Below are positions 34,245-45,734 of a stretch of 64,000 nucleotides of DNA, in pieces. The notes under the pieces were generated by a model. The model was not told the DNA's origin and did not search any database. It saw only the letters and a list, made by a program, of their open reading frames with translations. How positions within the stretch are numbered: the first letter of the stretch is position 1; each line of letters starts with the position of its first letter. The translations under genes were made by a program, and so were the position numbers. The DNA is taken from positions 496,001 through 560,000 of the forward strand of contig NC_133123.1 of assembly GCF_033568475.1 (NCBI RefSeq), given 5' to 3'. This DNA comes from Henckelia pumila (Eukaryota; Streptophyta; Magnoliopsida; Lamiales; Gesneriaceae).

Positions 34245-34689
34245 TGATGCGTTCAAAAATTTCCGCATCAAATAAATTACCTTGAACCGGTAATCACGAA
34301 CCAATTTCTTTAATAATCGAGTCGAATGATCCCAAAATATTTCTGTGTATCAAAGAAAACATGTGAGATGGCTCGCCCGAAGGCGAAGCCACTCCGACGC
34401 TCAAGTCAATATTGAATTCAATAGAAAATATGTATGAAAATTGCAAGAGATAGAAAATATGAAAAATATGTGTAAAACACATAGGTGCAATGTATAAGAA
34501 AAAAAAGTGAGAGGTGTTATGACAACCTGTCTGAATAAGAGTTAGAGATCCCTTATTTATAAGGAGAGAATTTTAGTTCACGTAGAATTGTAATGTATAA
34601 TACAACTAAATTTATGCATATCCATGCAACATTATGATATATCTCTAAAATATAAATAAATATATGATAGAATTTTTATCATATCATCA
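34245..34689 (-). repeat. 5' LTR of the non-autonomous element
   Basis: 445-bp partner of 30803-31247, next to the primer-binding site and followed by the duplication ATATT. Confidence 0.85.
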
Positions 34690-34694
34690 ATATT

Positions 34695-34888
34695 GATGAA
34701 TCAAGCCAATATCAAAACTCACATGTTGTGTTGGCTAAGCAAATTAAAATTCTCATCGTAAAGAAAACTGCGTTGCCCGTTTATCATAATTCAAGATGGA
34801 AGGTGTGTTCGAGGTTAAACAAACATGTACAGCATACCAAGGGCCAACCTAGTTTGACCAAGAAGCATGAATCATGCATGCTTCCTAG

Positions 34889-34942
<54 letters not shown>

Positions 34943-37080
34943 CTAGTTTCTTAAACTAAAATTTCTTCAGTGAGATAGACAAGTGACTGCTGAATGTCGG
35001 AACCAATCTTATGGAAAATCTAGGCTCCTGTGGGTAATTTTTTTGCTTGGCGTGAAATCGAAATGCCTACCAAACAAATGTGGAAATAGTGTAGCAGAAG
35101 CTGAAACAAAAGGAATTATGTATGTTCATTATCATTGCAAAATGTTGGTAGTATTCTTCATTCCCACGTTAAGTACTAGCCAATTATGGTTAAAACAATC
35201 CGTCCAATTTAATTTAACTTTGTATTGTGAGGTACCACCACTCAACTCAAGACTTCGAAAATTGGATCTAATTAATATATAACTGTTTTTTTAAAAAAAA
35301 ATTATATATATTTACATTCTTTAAAAAAGATATATGGGTCCATCTCATTTGGCACTTATTAGCTAGTAAGCCCCGATACTATGAATAGAGGTCCCCAAGT
35401 ATGGCTTTTAATGTTTTTATTTAAACAAATTTATTGACCCTAGCTAATATTTAAAACTTTGAGTGGTTGCGCATTAATTTCGAGAAATATAATATGGATT
35501 GTACTCTTGCATAAAAAAAGGAGATGAAACAATGATGCCAATTAATTGTGTCTTGGCCATGCCATGCCATCCAAAATTTTAATAGTCGAGTTACTTTTTC
35601 AAGCTTCTAGCTTTATTCTTTTTAAATATATAAAAATAAAATAAAATTTTAGAATTTTTGATTGCTTTTTTTGGGACTAGAGTTTGTCTGGTAATGATGT
35701 CTAGAGCGCCAAAACAACTAAATTAATTATGTACTATTGATTAATTAGTTAATTAATTAAGGGATCGATCCGACGAATTAAAATCCAAATTAATTAATTC
35801 CAAAGTGATCATGATATTCCTGGCATGCACCACTTCAACTTGACAGAACAATCATACTACCAAATTCAAACAGTACCATGAAAAAATTCAATTGAAAATC
35901 TAATTATTGCACATGATCGAGGTATTCTGTGCATACATGCACTTCCTAAATTATATAATATAATATCTAAAAAAATGTGAATATATATCTATATAATTTA
36001 ATTATGTATGATTCACAAAAAAGCTTGATTCAAAAGAAATAATGAGCAAGATACCTGAACCATTTGGGTGACAGACAGATATAGCCCAACTCTTTTCCAT
36101 ATAATGGGCAATTGTTGTAACTCGTCATGAGTTGAATTTGACCTATCTCTGTTTCCACTCGTAGCATCTTTCCTGGATAATTATACAAATTAATTATATG
36201 TAATTTAGTTTGTTTCCAATCAGTGTACCTTCAAATTTTTATATTATTATTTTTTTAAAAAAAAATTCTAAGCATGTGCGTTGGTGTTTGTTTATGTATT
36301 AATTCATATATGTTCTCTAGTACTTTTATAAATAAATAAAAAAATTATTAAGTACTGATCAGAAGTATAATTATATACAGACTTGTATGTGCAATATTAG
36401 TATAAAGAATGATTGCAGGAGAGGTTGTTTAGAATAATGGTGTCCTTCAATTTAATTTTAATTCAGACAGATCGATCACTAATTACATGCAAACTCATTC
36501 CCTCTAATCATAACCCGTGTGCAATAATGCCTTTGCACTAAAACTGATCGATCTGGCCAATTAATTAACTTTTTTTAAAAATTTAATCTCATGATTGATT
36601 AGTTGCATGCTAGTCTCCAAGTCTACATTAGTTATTGCTTTCTTTTTTCCTTCTCTGTTTTGAAATAAAAGTTTGATTCACACATTATTATTAGTATTAT
36701 TTGCTAAATCCAGGTATGTAATGTGACAATTAATTAGTTGCTATTTTCTTCACAGTGCCTACCCCACGAAGAATTATAAAATATATACACCACCAGTTTC
36801 TTCGAAAGCATGCAAAATGCTGATATTTCCTTTTTTTATTTCTTGCATTCCCGCGCTTTAGATCTTTGCTTTACTGAGCTAAATCCACAGAGTCAAAGTT
36901 AGTCTCTAGCTTGCTTTTTCCAACTATTATCTATTTCTCCTTTTGTTCTCTTCATTCACAACCACCCCTTTACTCTTTTTCAACTTTTTTTTCCCCAAAA
37001 CCATTTTCAAATTATTCATGCCCCTCACGAACAAAATTTGAAATTTCTGGATTTTTTTTTTTTTTTGGTGCCAAATTTTC
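34695..37080. other. Intergenic with TA microsatellite; promoter of the GIL1-like gene
   Basis: A (TA)n run fills about 34892-34940. No gene is visible up to the GIL1-like start. A T-run at about 37052-37066 lies in the likely 5' leader of that gene. Confidence 0.5.
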
Positions 37081-38448
37081 ATGGATCCAATCCGGCCCTC
37101 TCCAGCTACAAACAGAAGCAGGTTTGCTAGAAAGTTTCGAAACGTTATTAACCTGAAAACAGCTAAAAAAACAGGCTCAAATCCTGGTTTTTGCCTGCTC
37201 ATCCCACAAGAAAAGCTCCGGTGCTGTGAGTCTCATGAGTTTGAGAAAGAGAATGCGGAGGAAGCCAAAGAAGAGTCCAGAAACAGGGCTGCAATGGATG
37301 CCTTCGTTGCCAAGCTTTTTGCCACTATCTCAGCTGTTAAAGCAGCTTATGCCGAGCTTCAAATGGCTCAGTTTCCTTACAATGGAGAGGCTGTACAGTC
37401 TGCGGATCAAGCTGTTGTTGATGAGTTGAAAACACTTTCGGAGCTGAAACGAGAGTTCTTGAAGAAACAGTTTGATTCTTCGCCATCCCATGTGACTTTA
37501 ATGCTCGCCGAAATTCAAGAGCAGCAGTCTTTGATGAAGACTTATGAGATCACCATGAAGAAAATGCGCGGTGAAATCGAGAACAAGGAGGCACTGATTT
37601 CCACCATTGAACAACGGCTTCAAGATGTCATTCAGAACAACAAATCCCTCGAAAAAAAGCTGAACGCTAGTGGATCCTTTTCGATTCTTGACAACGTTAA
37701 GTTCTCCGAAGTAAGTCCTAAAGATTTTATCTTGGTTTTGCACTACGCGTTGAGATCTGTACGCAACTTTGTGAAGCTCTTGATTCATGAAATGGAGTCT
37801 GTGAACTGGGATATTGAAGCTGCAGCAAATGCTATACAATCTGGCCTCGTTTTCAGCAAAAGGGATCATAAAGTTTTCATATTTGAATCGTTTGTGTGCA
37901 GAGAAATTTTTGCTGGCTTCAACGATCCAAGCTTTTCTGTACAAGAAAATGATCAGTTATTGCCAGAAGAAATTCGTCAGCGTCGAATTTTCTTGTTCGA
38001 CGAGTTCAAGAGGATGAGATCAGTGAGTGTAACCCATTTCCTGAGGCAAAATCCCAATTCTTCGTTTGCCAAGTTCTTGAAACACAAGTACCTTCACTTG
38101 GTTCACCCGAAAATGGAGCTCTCCTTCTCCGGGAACTTGAAGCAAAGAAAAATGGTGAATTCCGGCGAATACCCAGAAACCGAATTCTTCAAAGCGTTTG
38201 CTGAAATGGCGAGGAGGATTTGGCTTTCACACTGTTTGGCATTTTCGTTCGGGCAAGAAGTCAGCTCCTTCCAAGTGAAACAGAGTTCCAGATTCTCCGA
38301 AGTTTACATGGAAAGCGTTAACCAAGACATTTTCACGGCGGCGGACTGCGATTTCACCGTCGCGTTCACCGTGGTTCCGGGGTTCAAGGTCGGCCACACG
38401 GTGGTTCAAAGCCAGGTGTACTTAACTCCGGCAACATCTCCGGCTTAA
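37081..38448 (+). CDS. DUF641 family protein, GRAVITROPIC IN THE LIGHT 1-like
   Basis: Intronless gene for 455 residues. The N-terminus (MDPIRPSPATNRSRFARKF, then NVINLKTAKK) is basic. The DUF641 region at about 70-200 has the family's signature (AFVAKLFATISAVKAAYAEL, then QFPYN, ADQAVVDELKTLSELKR) followed by a coiled coil (EIQEQQSLMKTYEI to NNKSLEKKL). The C-terminal half (FESFVCREIFAGF, HFLRQNPNSSFAKFL, KYLHLVHPKMELSF, DFTVAFTVVPGFKVG) is also typical. GIL1 in Arabidopsis is needed for light control of gravitropism; other family members have less defined roles. This protein resembles the shorter relatives starting MDxxxPS more than GIL1 itself, so the exact function is inferred only at family level. 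Confidence 0.9.
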   Translation: MDPIRPSPATNRSRFARKFRNVINLKTAKKTGSNPGFCLLIPQEKLRCCESHEFEKENAEEAKEESRNRAAMDAFVAKLFATISAVKAAYAELQMAQFPYNGEAVQSADQAVVDELKTLSELKREFLKKQFDSSPSHVTLMLAEIQEQQSLMKTYEITMKKMRGEIENKEALISTIEQRLQDVIQNNKSLEKKLNASGSFSILDNVKFSEVSPKDFILVLHYALRSVRNFVKLLIHEMESVNWDIEAAANAIQSGLVFSKRDHKVFIFESFVCREIFAGFNDPSFSVQENDQLLPEEIRQRRIFLFDEFKRMRSVSVTHFLRQNPNSSFAKFLKHKYLHLVHPKMELSFSGNLKQRKMVNSGEYPETEFFKAFAEMARRIWLSHCLAFSFGQEVSSFQVKQSSRFSEVYMESVNQDIFTAADCDFTVAFTVVPGFKVGHTVVQSQVYLTPATSPA

Positions 38449-40307
38449 TCCCCTTGTCTTTCTCATGTACAATAACAATCATCACTCAAGCTACGTACGT
38501 CACGGTCAGATTACAATACCCAAATGTAATATATGATTTTGCGCATTTAATTTTCAATTTACGCCCAAATGGACCTTTCGAGTGGTGGGGGATGGCAATC
38601 TTTGAACAAGATCCGATGTGATAGTGAGCTCGTCTTTACCAACCGCAATCCCAAGAAAAGGTAGATGGACGGTGGGAAAGAGCCGGGATAGTGGAGGCGC
38701 GTGGGGCCGCGCGTGACGGGAAACATGTATCGTAGTATTTTGTATTATTATACGGTCTTCAGTATAATAAGTGACATAAAGTCCAAGTTTACAGAGCAGT
38801 AGGCAGGATCGAGGGAATCTGGACCCACACGAGAAAGGAATTCAAGGAATTGCGGGTCCCACACTGTCAGATTTTTGGTCCAATCAGCTTTCGCCTTTGT
38901 TCTTTGAAGTGACAAAAGGAGGCGATATATGGGCCCTTTTCTGATATAATAAATAATACACAATCATAGTTTCCACTTTCGTTGCCCTCTAATTTCAGTT
39001 ATCTTAATTTCTCAAAAAAAAAGAGATCATTCTATTTCATAGCTTACAGCTACAATCTGTATCAATAAGTTAATGTAAAATATATATCTCACAAAGCTCT
39101 GTATTTTTTTGTTGTTCGAAGCTTTATTGATGTACATGTTACTATATATAGTTTAATATTTTTATTGAATTATTGCGTTATAATGGTATGCCGAGAAATA
39201 TACAAGTAAAAGCACAATTGAGTTTCAAAATACAATTTTGACAAAAAATGTAATAAAATTATTATTATTATTATGATTTTCTTGTAAAAAATGGATTGAA
39301 TTTGTGAGAAAACGTGTGTTTGTCTAATGAATGAGTTAGAGTTTTGAGACCCACAAGCGTGTTATATTATATATTTGAACGGAGACAGCGAAAGAGACAT
39401 CGAATGTGTAAATGTTGGCTTGGGTTATGGAGATGTTTACTACACCTAGATTCATGTTGTCTGTACCCTTGTTGATTTAAAATAAATTTCCCATCTACTT
39501 GTCTTCCTCTTTTGTCATTGATTGTCCCAAAGTGATTCCCAATTGCAATAGAATTTAATAAACTACATAATTTTATCAAAAACAAAAAAAAATCTTAAGG
39601 AATGGTCTCACATATCATTTACGAGACGAGTCTTCTTTCTTATCTAACCTATTGAAGTATTGTTTTTTATGTTAAAAAATATTATTTTTTTTCATTCTAT
39701 GTATGGAGTTGTTCGTCACATTAATATAGATTCGTGACATTATATCACAGAAAACCTTCTCTAAATTTATTAGTAGAATTTACAAGTTATAGAGAATATC
39801 GGAGTTATTTTTTCAAAAAAGATATACCGCATTCTCTAATATAATCCTTGAGACACCTTCTTTAATTTTATTTTTTTAAATCTCCAAATGTAACTAGTGC
39901 TTTCATTCAGCGTTCACCATTTTGCAAAATTAGTCTATTACCATATTATATATATATTGATTACATGTATTATATTTTAAAACATTTCAAATAACATTAA
40001 AATAATAAGACCATGTGTTCCAGTATCGAAAATATACATTTACGGGCCGATTTAGATGGCCAAGTCCAAGAAACGAATATAACTGGATAAAATTTGTCAG
40101 TAATCTAATTAAAAAGCCCGATGTCGATTGGTTGGCAAACAAACTCATAAAATTTCTCGTTAGAGCCCAATTCAGAGATATATCTAAGATGTCTACGAAT
40201 CAATTGCTTAAAGCCCAGCCCGGAGAATACTCAAAATTCAAAAAACATAGAAGGTTTCATGACGTGAGATGTAGATTTGACTTTTAGACAGCAATATGTG
40301 GAGTGAA
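38449..40307. other. Intergenic, no gene supported
   Basis: A GC-rich patch at about 38640-38720 stands out from the AT-rich background but has no coding signal. ORFs such as 39367-39585 and 40015-40287 have no domain. Confidence 0.45.
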
Positions 40308-40467
40308 GACTGAAAGATGAAGGTAATTCTAATACAAATTGAAATATTTGGTTTGATTGTAAACCATAATGTGGGGAAAAATAAAAGGACTGAAAGATGA
40401 AGGTAATTCTAATACAAATTGAAATATTTGGTTTGATTGTAAACCATAATGTGGGAAAATAAAAGAC
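40308..40467. repeat. 80-bp tandem duplication (two copies)
   Basis: The unit GACTGAAAGATGAAGGTAAT... occurs at 40308 and again at 40388, period 80 bp, with one short A-run difference. The near-identity indicates a recent local duplication. Confidence 0.85.
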
Positions 40468-41433
40468 GAAAGGAAAAAAATGATAATACAATTAGATCTC
40501 GAACATGATATGCCATTTTAAGTTTAAAATATTGGCACAGATAGGATACAAATCGTCAAGTTAGACTGATACAAATATAAAGTAGGGAAAATTCGACCCT
40601 ACCATATGGGTATTATCTCATGAGGTAGGTGAAAGCATTTTATTTGTTCAAATTATGTGGATGCATGAAAGTAGATGCGTTTCATGACAAGACACATGAA
40701 ATTTATAAAACTTCTCACGTGGAGATCATTCATGATGTATAGAATTTAGCGAAGAAGATGCATTGGAAATTTGGAAATCCAAAGAAAATCAATACACAAT
40801 CATTAATGCTTGCATATTTATTACCACATCCGTCAAATTTCATTTGACATTGATTTTTTTTTTTCCCTTCAATACATCGTTGGACTCAAATGAGAGATTA
40901 AAGAACTTTAATGTCGATTATATGGAATTTTCCCAACTTACCTAATTCTGTATATAATCTAGTTCATTAATGTATCCATATTTGCGATAAAATCTAGTTG
41001 TAGATGTTGTTGGTCGGTATATAATTATCATATTTTGTTGCAATAAATATTATTGAGACAAAAAAAAGACTGAATTTTGACGTCATGGAACAAAATATTG
41101 ATCTCATGGACCGCCCAAAGAAAGCGTGGAACAGCTACCTACCTAACTCGTGCGTGGTATAATTTTGAAATTGAGTCGGAGAAAATGATGATAACGTGTT
41201 GGATTGATAGCGATTTCCAAATAAATGCTTTGCATTCTTTGACAAAATGAAAATTCAAAGATGGTAATATAAAATTGTCATCTTCTCTATTTTTCAACAT
41301 AAACTGTAGTCAGTCGTCGATATGGTGAGCAAAGTCAAAGGAACCAGCTTCCCTTGTTTAATTTTACGCAAAAATAAGATTTACACTTCTATATCCACAC
41401 ACGCACACATTGACATTTATATTTATATCCTCT
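40468..41433. other. Intergenic, no feature seen
   Basis: AT-rich DNA without recognisable gene or repeat boundary. Confidence 0.45.
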
Positions 41434-41850
41434 AGTGTTTGGTACAAAAGATTAGGTAGATTTGTGTGTGAGTTTCGTTGTAATCTATTGTTTGGTAGAA
41501 TTTTTATTAAAAAACCTAATTTATTCTAAAAAGGATAAAATGATATTATAGTGGGTTAAATATTGAATCCTTCACCCACCTTAATATAACTCATCCTTGT
41601 CTTTATCATTAATATAAATTTCATGAATACCCTTTTTCCTTCAACCTAAAATCAGTTATTAATTTAATTATTCAATAAAATATAAAGGGTATTTTTGGCA
41701 AAAGAATTTTAAATCATTACTTAATCTTATTTTTAAAATTCAAACCAAACAAAATACTATTTTCAAACACAACTATCAATCCTTATTTATTATATCTTTT
41801 ATCATTCATTTACTGATCATTCAACAATCTCATCTTTTGTACCAAACACG
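41434..41850. mobile_element. Terminal-inverted-repeat element (about 420 bp)
   Basis: The two ends share the inverted sequence GTGTTTGGTACAAAAGAT followed by [T/G]AG. The core is AT-rich and non-coding. A target duplication could not be fixed. Elements with GTGTTTGGTA ends are common hAT- or PIF-type MITEs in eudicots. Confidence 0.6.
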
Positions 41851-41865
41851 GCTTATAATATTAAT

Positions 41866-42149
41866 GGGAAAAATTGCTTTTTTAGTCATGTATATATGTT
41901 TGTCACTTTGCGATTTTGGTCCTCTATATTTTTATATTTCAGTTTTAGTCCGCTATATTTATTTTTTTTCAATTTTATTATTTTTTCTGATGAGGCGCTG
42001 ATGTGACACCAATACATTGCTGATGTGGAGCTGACGTGTATAGTGCCCCGTAATCGTTTTCAAATAAAAAAGACTGAAATTGCCAAAAATCGAAACATGC
42101 AGGACTAAAACTGAAATATGAAAACAAAGACCAAAATTGCAGTTTTTCT
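41866..42149. mobile_element. Mutator-type MITE, family A copy 1
   Basis: Fold-back element whose arms start GGGAAAAATTGC and contain TTTGTCACTTTGCGATTTTG. It is flanked by a 9-bp duplication with one mismatch (AATATTAAT at 41857-41865, TATATTAAT at 42150-42158). Same family as 62063-62375. Confidence 0.75.
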
Positions 42150-42158
42150 ATATTAATA

Positions 42159-43540
42159 TTGCAATCACATAATAAAAAAATGTAAACCAAAAAATAATTT
42201 TAAGAACTAATCTAAGTTAATGTTACTTTGTCATTTCTCATATTATTTTATATAAAATAAATATATTAATTTGAAAAATACATCTATAATGCTAGTAAAA
42301 ATTGTTTCTATATGAAGTTAAATTATCTAATTATGATTAAAAAATATTATTTTGAATAATATATACATTATATTATTCAAATTGGCATGTTGTGTTTGGA
42401 TTCAAACCGACAATATAGGAACGGAAAATTGCAAGTTGTTATGTACTTATGTTTCGGCTTGGTTGCTACTTGCTAATTACTCTATGTAATTATTATTTTA
42501 ACAATCCAATAATAAATTTTTTTATTTCAGATAAATAAAATTTATAATATTATCCTTCGTATCTTTCTTTAGTTTTTTTCAAGATATATCTTTCTTTTAT
42601 TTATATTTATTAACTATTGAAAAAAAAATTAATTTATAATTTACCATCTTTTCCCAACTTTAATCGATCACATCAAACATATATAATATTATTTATTCAA
42701 TACTATATATTTCACATCCCACTCATATTTTAACAATCACAATTTTATTCCTTTTAAAAAAATCACAATATTATTTATTCACACAATCACATTAACCCAA
42801 TTAAACGGGAAAAAAATATCTTACCAGTTACCAAGGCTTGTCAAGCCAACTTAATGAAGTCTTATGAATAAGATATGATAATATTAGTAGCCAGAAATGA
42901 GAAATGTATATATATATACATATTCCTTGTTAAATGAAATGAACCTGTATAACCTCACTTAAGAATCCACGGGACGTTGTTTTATACAATTTTTGGTTAT
43001 GATCACGCAGTTAACCTTTTGCAAGGCTTGAAGCTGAAACTATAGACCAATTTATTGGAACAAAACTTGAATGAAAAAAAAAGGATTTAAACTTTGAGAA
43101 ATTTAAGATGAAACAGTTATGAGGGCCATGATTTTTGGGATAATGGTAGACTTTTTAGTCAAATTTAAACTATAAAATAAAATAATAGATAGAAGAGAGA
43201 ACGGATGCATCATTATTTAGCTCGAGCCTAATGGGCGTCTAGCCTGTGCATGGGATGAGACTTTTTTAAGAACTCTCTATAATTCTATTTAATTTATAAT
43301 TAAGAAATGATGAAACAGATGAAGGGAAAAAAAGAATTCTTTCATCATGTATTCAATTAATCATTACACTTGAATGTGTAACGTCACCCTTAGTGCAAAG
43401 TGCATAGAATAGATATCAACTTAAATGAAATAATATCATACTTCTGAAAGAATTAATTATGTAATAAATTCAATATCTGACCAACGAAAAGAATCCAAAA
43501 CATGAAGAAAAGTATATATATATGTGTGTGTGTGTGCATG
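42159..43540. other. Intergenic; 3' side of the peptide gene
   Basis: AT-rich DNA without gene. A TA/TG microsatellite lies at about 43514-43536, directly downstream of the peptide gene stop. Confidence 0.45.
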
Positions 43541-43807
43541 CTAATGGCCGATCCCTGGGCTTGGAACCGAACGGAGTATGCGATCGAGGGCAGCAAAGTG
43601 GCGGGCGATGAGCTTTTCGTCCGCCAATTTTGCTCTTGCAAGAGATTCTAATAAGTAGAGTCTTTCCTCTGAAGATGGAACAGTACCACTGCTGCTTTCC
43701 ATGTTCAACATTAATACCTTTCTCCCATGCACGTATGACGCCAAATTCATTGAGAACAATATGATCGACGACACCAAGAATAATATCATCACACTTTTTC
43801 CAGCCAT
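43541..43807 (-). CDS. Secreted signalling peptide precursor, CEP group II type
   Basis: An 88-residue precursor. Residues 1-28 are a signal peptide (MAGKSVMILFLVSSIILFSM core). A variable, partly acidic middle follows. The C-terminus is RILRSVPSPGIGH, ending at the stop. CEP peptides are released as about 15-residue C-terminal hormones with hydroxylated prolines and act through leucine-rich-repeat receptor kinases; SVPSPG[V/I]GH endings mark the CEP13/14-like subgroup. PIP-type peptides (SGPSPxGxGH) share part of this pattern and are the main alternative. Single exon; the first Met gives the signal peptide, which fixes the start. A fold-back repeat lies about 170 bp upstream of the start codon and may form part of the promoter. 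Confidence 0.82.
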   Translation of the reverse strand: MAGKSVMILFLVSSIILFSMNLASYVHGRKVLMLNMESSSGTVPSSEERLYLLESLARAKLADEKLIARHFAALDRILRSVPSPGIGH

Positions 43808-43974
43808 TTATTAATGTTGACTCTTTCTGTTTGTATAGTATAATAATTAATTGAAGAGAAAGAAGATGAGAAGATGTTCTGGATGCAGGCTTTGGTGGGT
43901 TTGAGGGTAAGAGAAAGAGAGATAAAAGGGACTGATTCTGAGACACCAATGCTGTGTATATATATATATATATA

Positions 43975-44145
43975 AAAATTTTCAACTGCACAGCCATGTT
44001 TTCCCATTTGGTCCGCGACCACTAAAATTCGGTAGTGGGTTTTAGTGGTTTTTGTTTTTTTTTTTTCGCATCACTAAAACCCACTGCCGATTTTTAGTGA
44101 TCGCGGACCAAGTGGGAAAACATGGTTGGGCAGCTGAAAATTCCT
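43975..44145. mobile_element. Fold-back MITE upstream of the CEP-type gene
   Basis: Two arms of about 72 bp (about 43976-44047 and 44072-44143) are inverted copies at roughly 85% identity, containing ATGTTTTCCCA, TTGGTCCGCGA and AGTGGGTTTTAGTG. The loop is a T-run. TA microsatellites flank it. A piece of the same arm (GGTCCGCGACCACTAAAAT) recurs at 44757-44775. Confidence 0.75.
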
Positions 44146-45734
44146 CTATATATATACACACACCTATTTTTTGAATTTTTTTTTTTAGCCCCATGATTTT
44201 TTTAATTTTTTAAAATTTAAACCCCATTTAAAAAATTTAAAAATAGAATAATTTTCACAAATCACATTTCATTCTCTTCTATTGTTTGATTTGTTATCTT
44301 ATGGTTAAAAATTATACAACTTTGAGGTAAAATTCGATAATTTAACATTATGTTGAATATTTAGTCGCTGTTATTTGAATTGCGATAATCTTGATTAATT
44401 GAGTATATGAAATATGAATTTCGATTTTGAATTTTTACCGTAAAAATATATAGATGCAAATTTTGGGAAAATTAATCAATTAGTTGAAATATTGATGTTC
44501 CAAGTATTATTAGGCTTGTATTGATATTTTTCAATTTAAAATAACCAAAAAATGAATATTATGAGATTTAGAAAATAATTCGGCGTTGAAATTATTGGGA
44601 TGATTATATTTATAGGGTGGTAACTTAGAAAATGAAGAAAATAAAAAAAATTAAGTTATTTTTAACCAAAATATCATACATCAATTATAATATAGAGGTG
44701 AGTGAACTATTTGTTTCAACCGAAATAACCGACCGAAGTGAAATAAATCAAATTTGGTCCGCGACCACTAAAATATCATACATCAATTAAAATTTGATTT
44801 TTTTTAAAAAAAATCTCTAAGTTCGGTTTAGTTTGTTCTGTGTTGCAGTAAAGTTCAGAATATTTGGTTTAATTTGTTGACAATTCGATTTTAACCAATA
44901 ATATTGTGTATATAATGGAAAGAAAAAATTGATTTTTTAGTTATGTATGTTTGCCACTTTGCGATTTTCGTCTTATATATTTTCAGATTTCAGTTTTATT
45001 CCGTTATGTTTGTTTTTTTGGCAATTTTAGTCATTTTTTGATGTGACACTGATGTGAGACCAATGCAGTGCTGTTGTGAAACAAAAATATAAAAACATGA
45101 ATAATCGAAATCACAAAATAATAAACATATAGGACAAAAATTGAAATTTTTTTTTGGATACTAGAAGTCAGAATACACGTTGCCTGCTACCAAAACAAAG
45201 CCATCGATCAATATAAATGGAGGAACATATCTTTGTATCATACGGTTGTATGAAGACTTTTCAAAATGAGTTAGGTTTATCGCATAAAATATTCACAAAT
45301 TTCAGATCCATCAAAATGATGGGCTGCAATTCTACTAGCCCATTCTAATTTGGGTCCGAGATTTTAAATTATTTGGGCTTCATTTGATCCTTTTGTTTGG
45401 CCCAATTAATAGATCTGTTTCGGCTTGTTTCATTTCCCGGGTCACGAGTTTCAAAAAGCAACTCCTGTAATCTAATCTCAAACCAGCCATGTCTGGCAGC
45501 ACTTTCTTCCCATCTCCAATTTCAACTCCAAGTCAAAAAGGGGGACACAACCACCCACGCTAAAGCTCAAAAAATGAAAAGAAATGAATAACCTTTTGCA
45601 GCCACTGTTGTGAAAACAAGAACACCAAAACATCTTTACAATTTTCTCTGCTGCACGCCTCAAAGTTTCACAATTTCTTTATCAGACAACTGGATTCTTT
45701 CTTTAAACTGAGAAGTAATTAGCTCAGTTTACAG
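44146..45734. other. Intergenic; MITE fragments and RABA1 promoter
   Basis: Contains the fragment at 44757-44775, a degraded family-A MITE (44915-45155) and the promoter and leader of the RABA1-type gene. No gene in the remainder. Confidence 0.45.
44915..45155. mobile_element. Mutator-type MITE, family A copy 2 (degraded)
   Basis: Shares TATGTTTGCCACTTTGCGAT and TTTTGGCAATTTTAGTC blocks and the inverted 3' part with the copies at 41866 and 62063. Ends are eroded and no duplication is visible. Confidence 0.6.

Larger units (their letters stand above)
30803..34689 (-). mobile_element. Complete non-autonomous LTR retrotransposon (LARD-type) with tandem arrays
   Basis: Both LTRs are 445 bp (30803-31247, 34245-34689), start TGATGCG and end TCATCA, and are flanked by the 5-bp duplication ATATT (30798-30802 and 34690-34694). 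A primer-binding site (TGGCGCCGTCTGTGGGAA, minus strand 34242-34225) next to the high-coordinate LTR sets minus orientation. The 3-kb internal region has no gag or pol domain. It contains three different tandem arrays near its 3' end. Short ORFs (for example 33697-34101) have no domain. The LTRs differ at about 25 positions by hand count (5-6%), so it is older than the chromovirus at 6748. Movement must have relied on proteins from another element, possibly of the Tat group, which often carries 3' tandem repeats. Confidence 0.9.

Noticed and set aside
40015-40287. 90-residue ORF in the intergenic region
   Set aside because: No known domain, no promoter or splice context and AT-rich surroundings.
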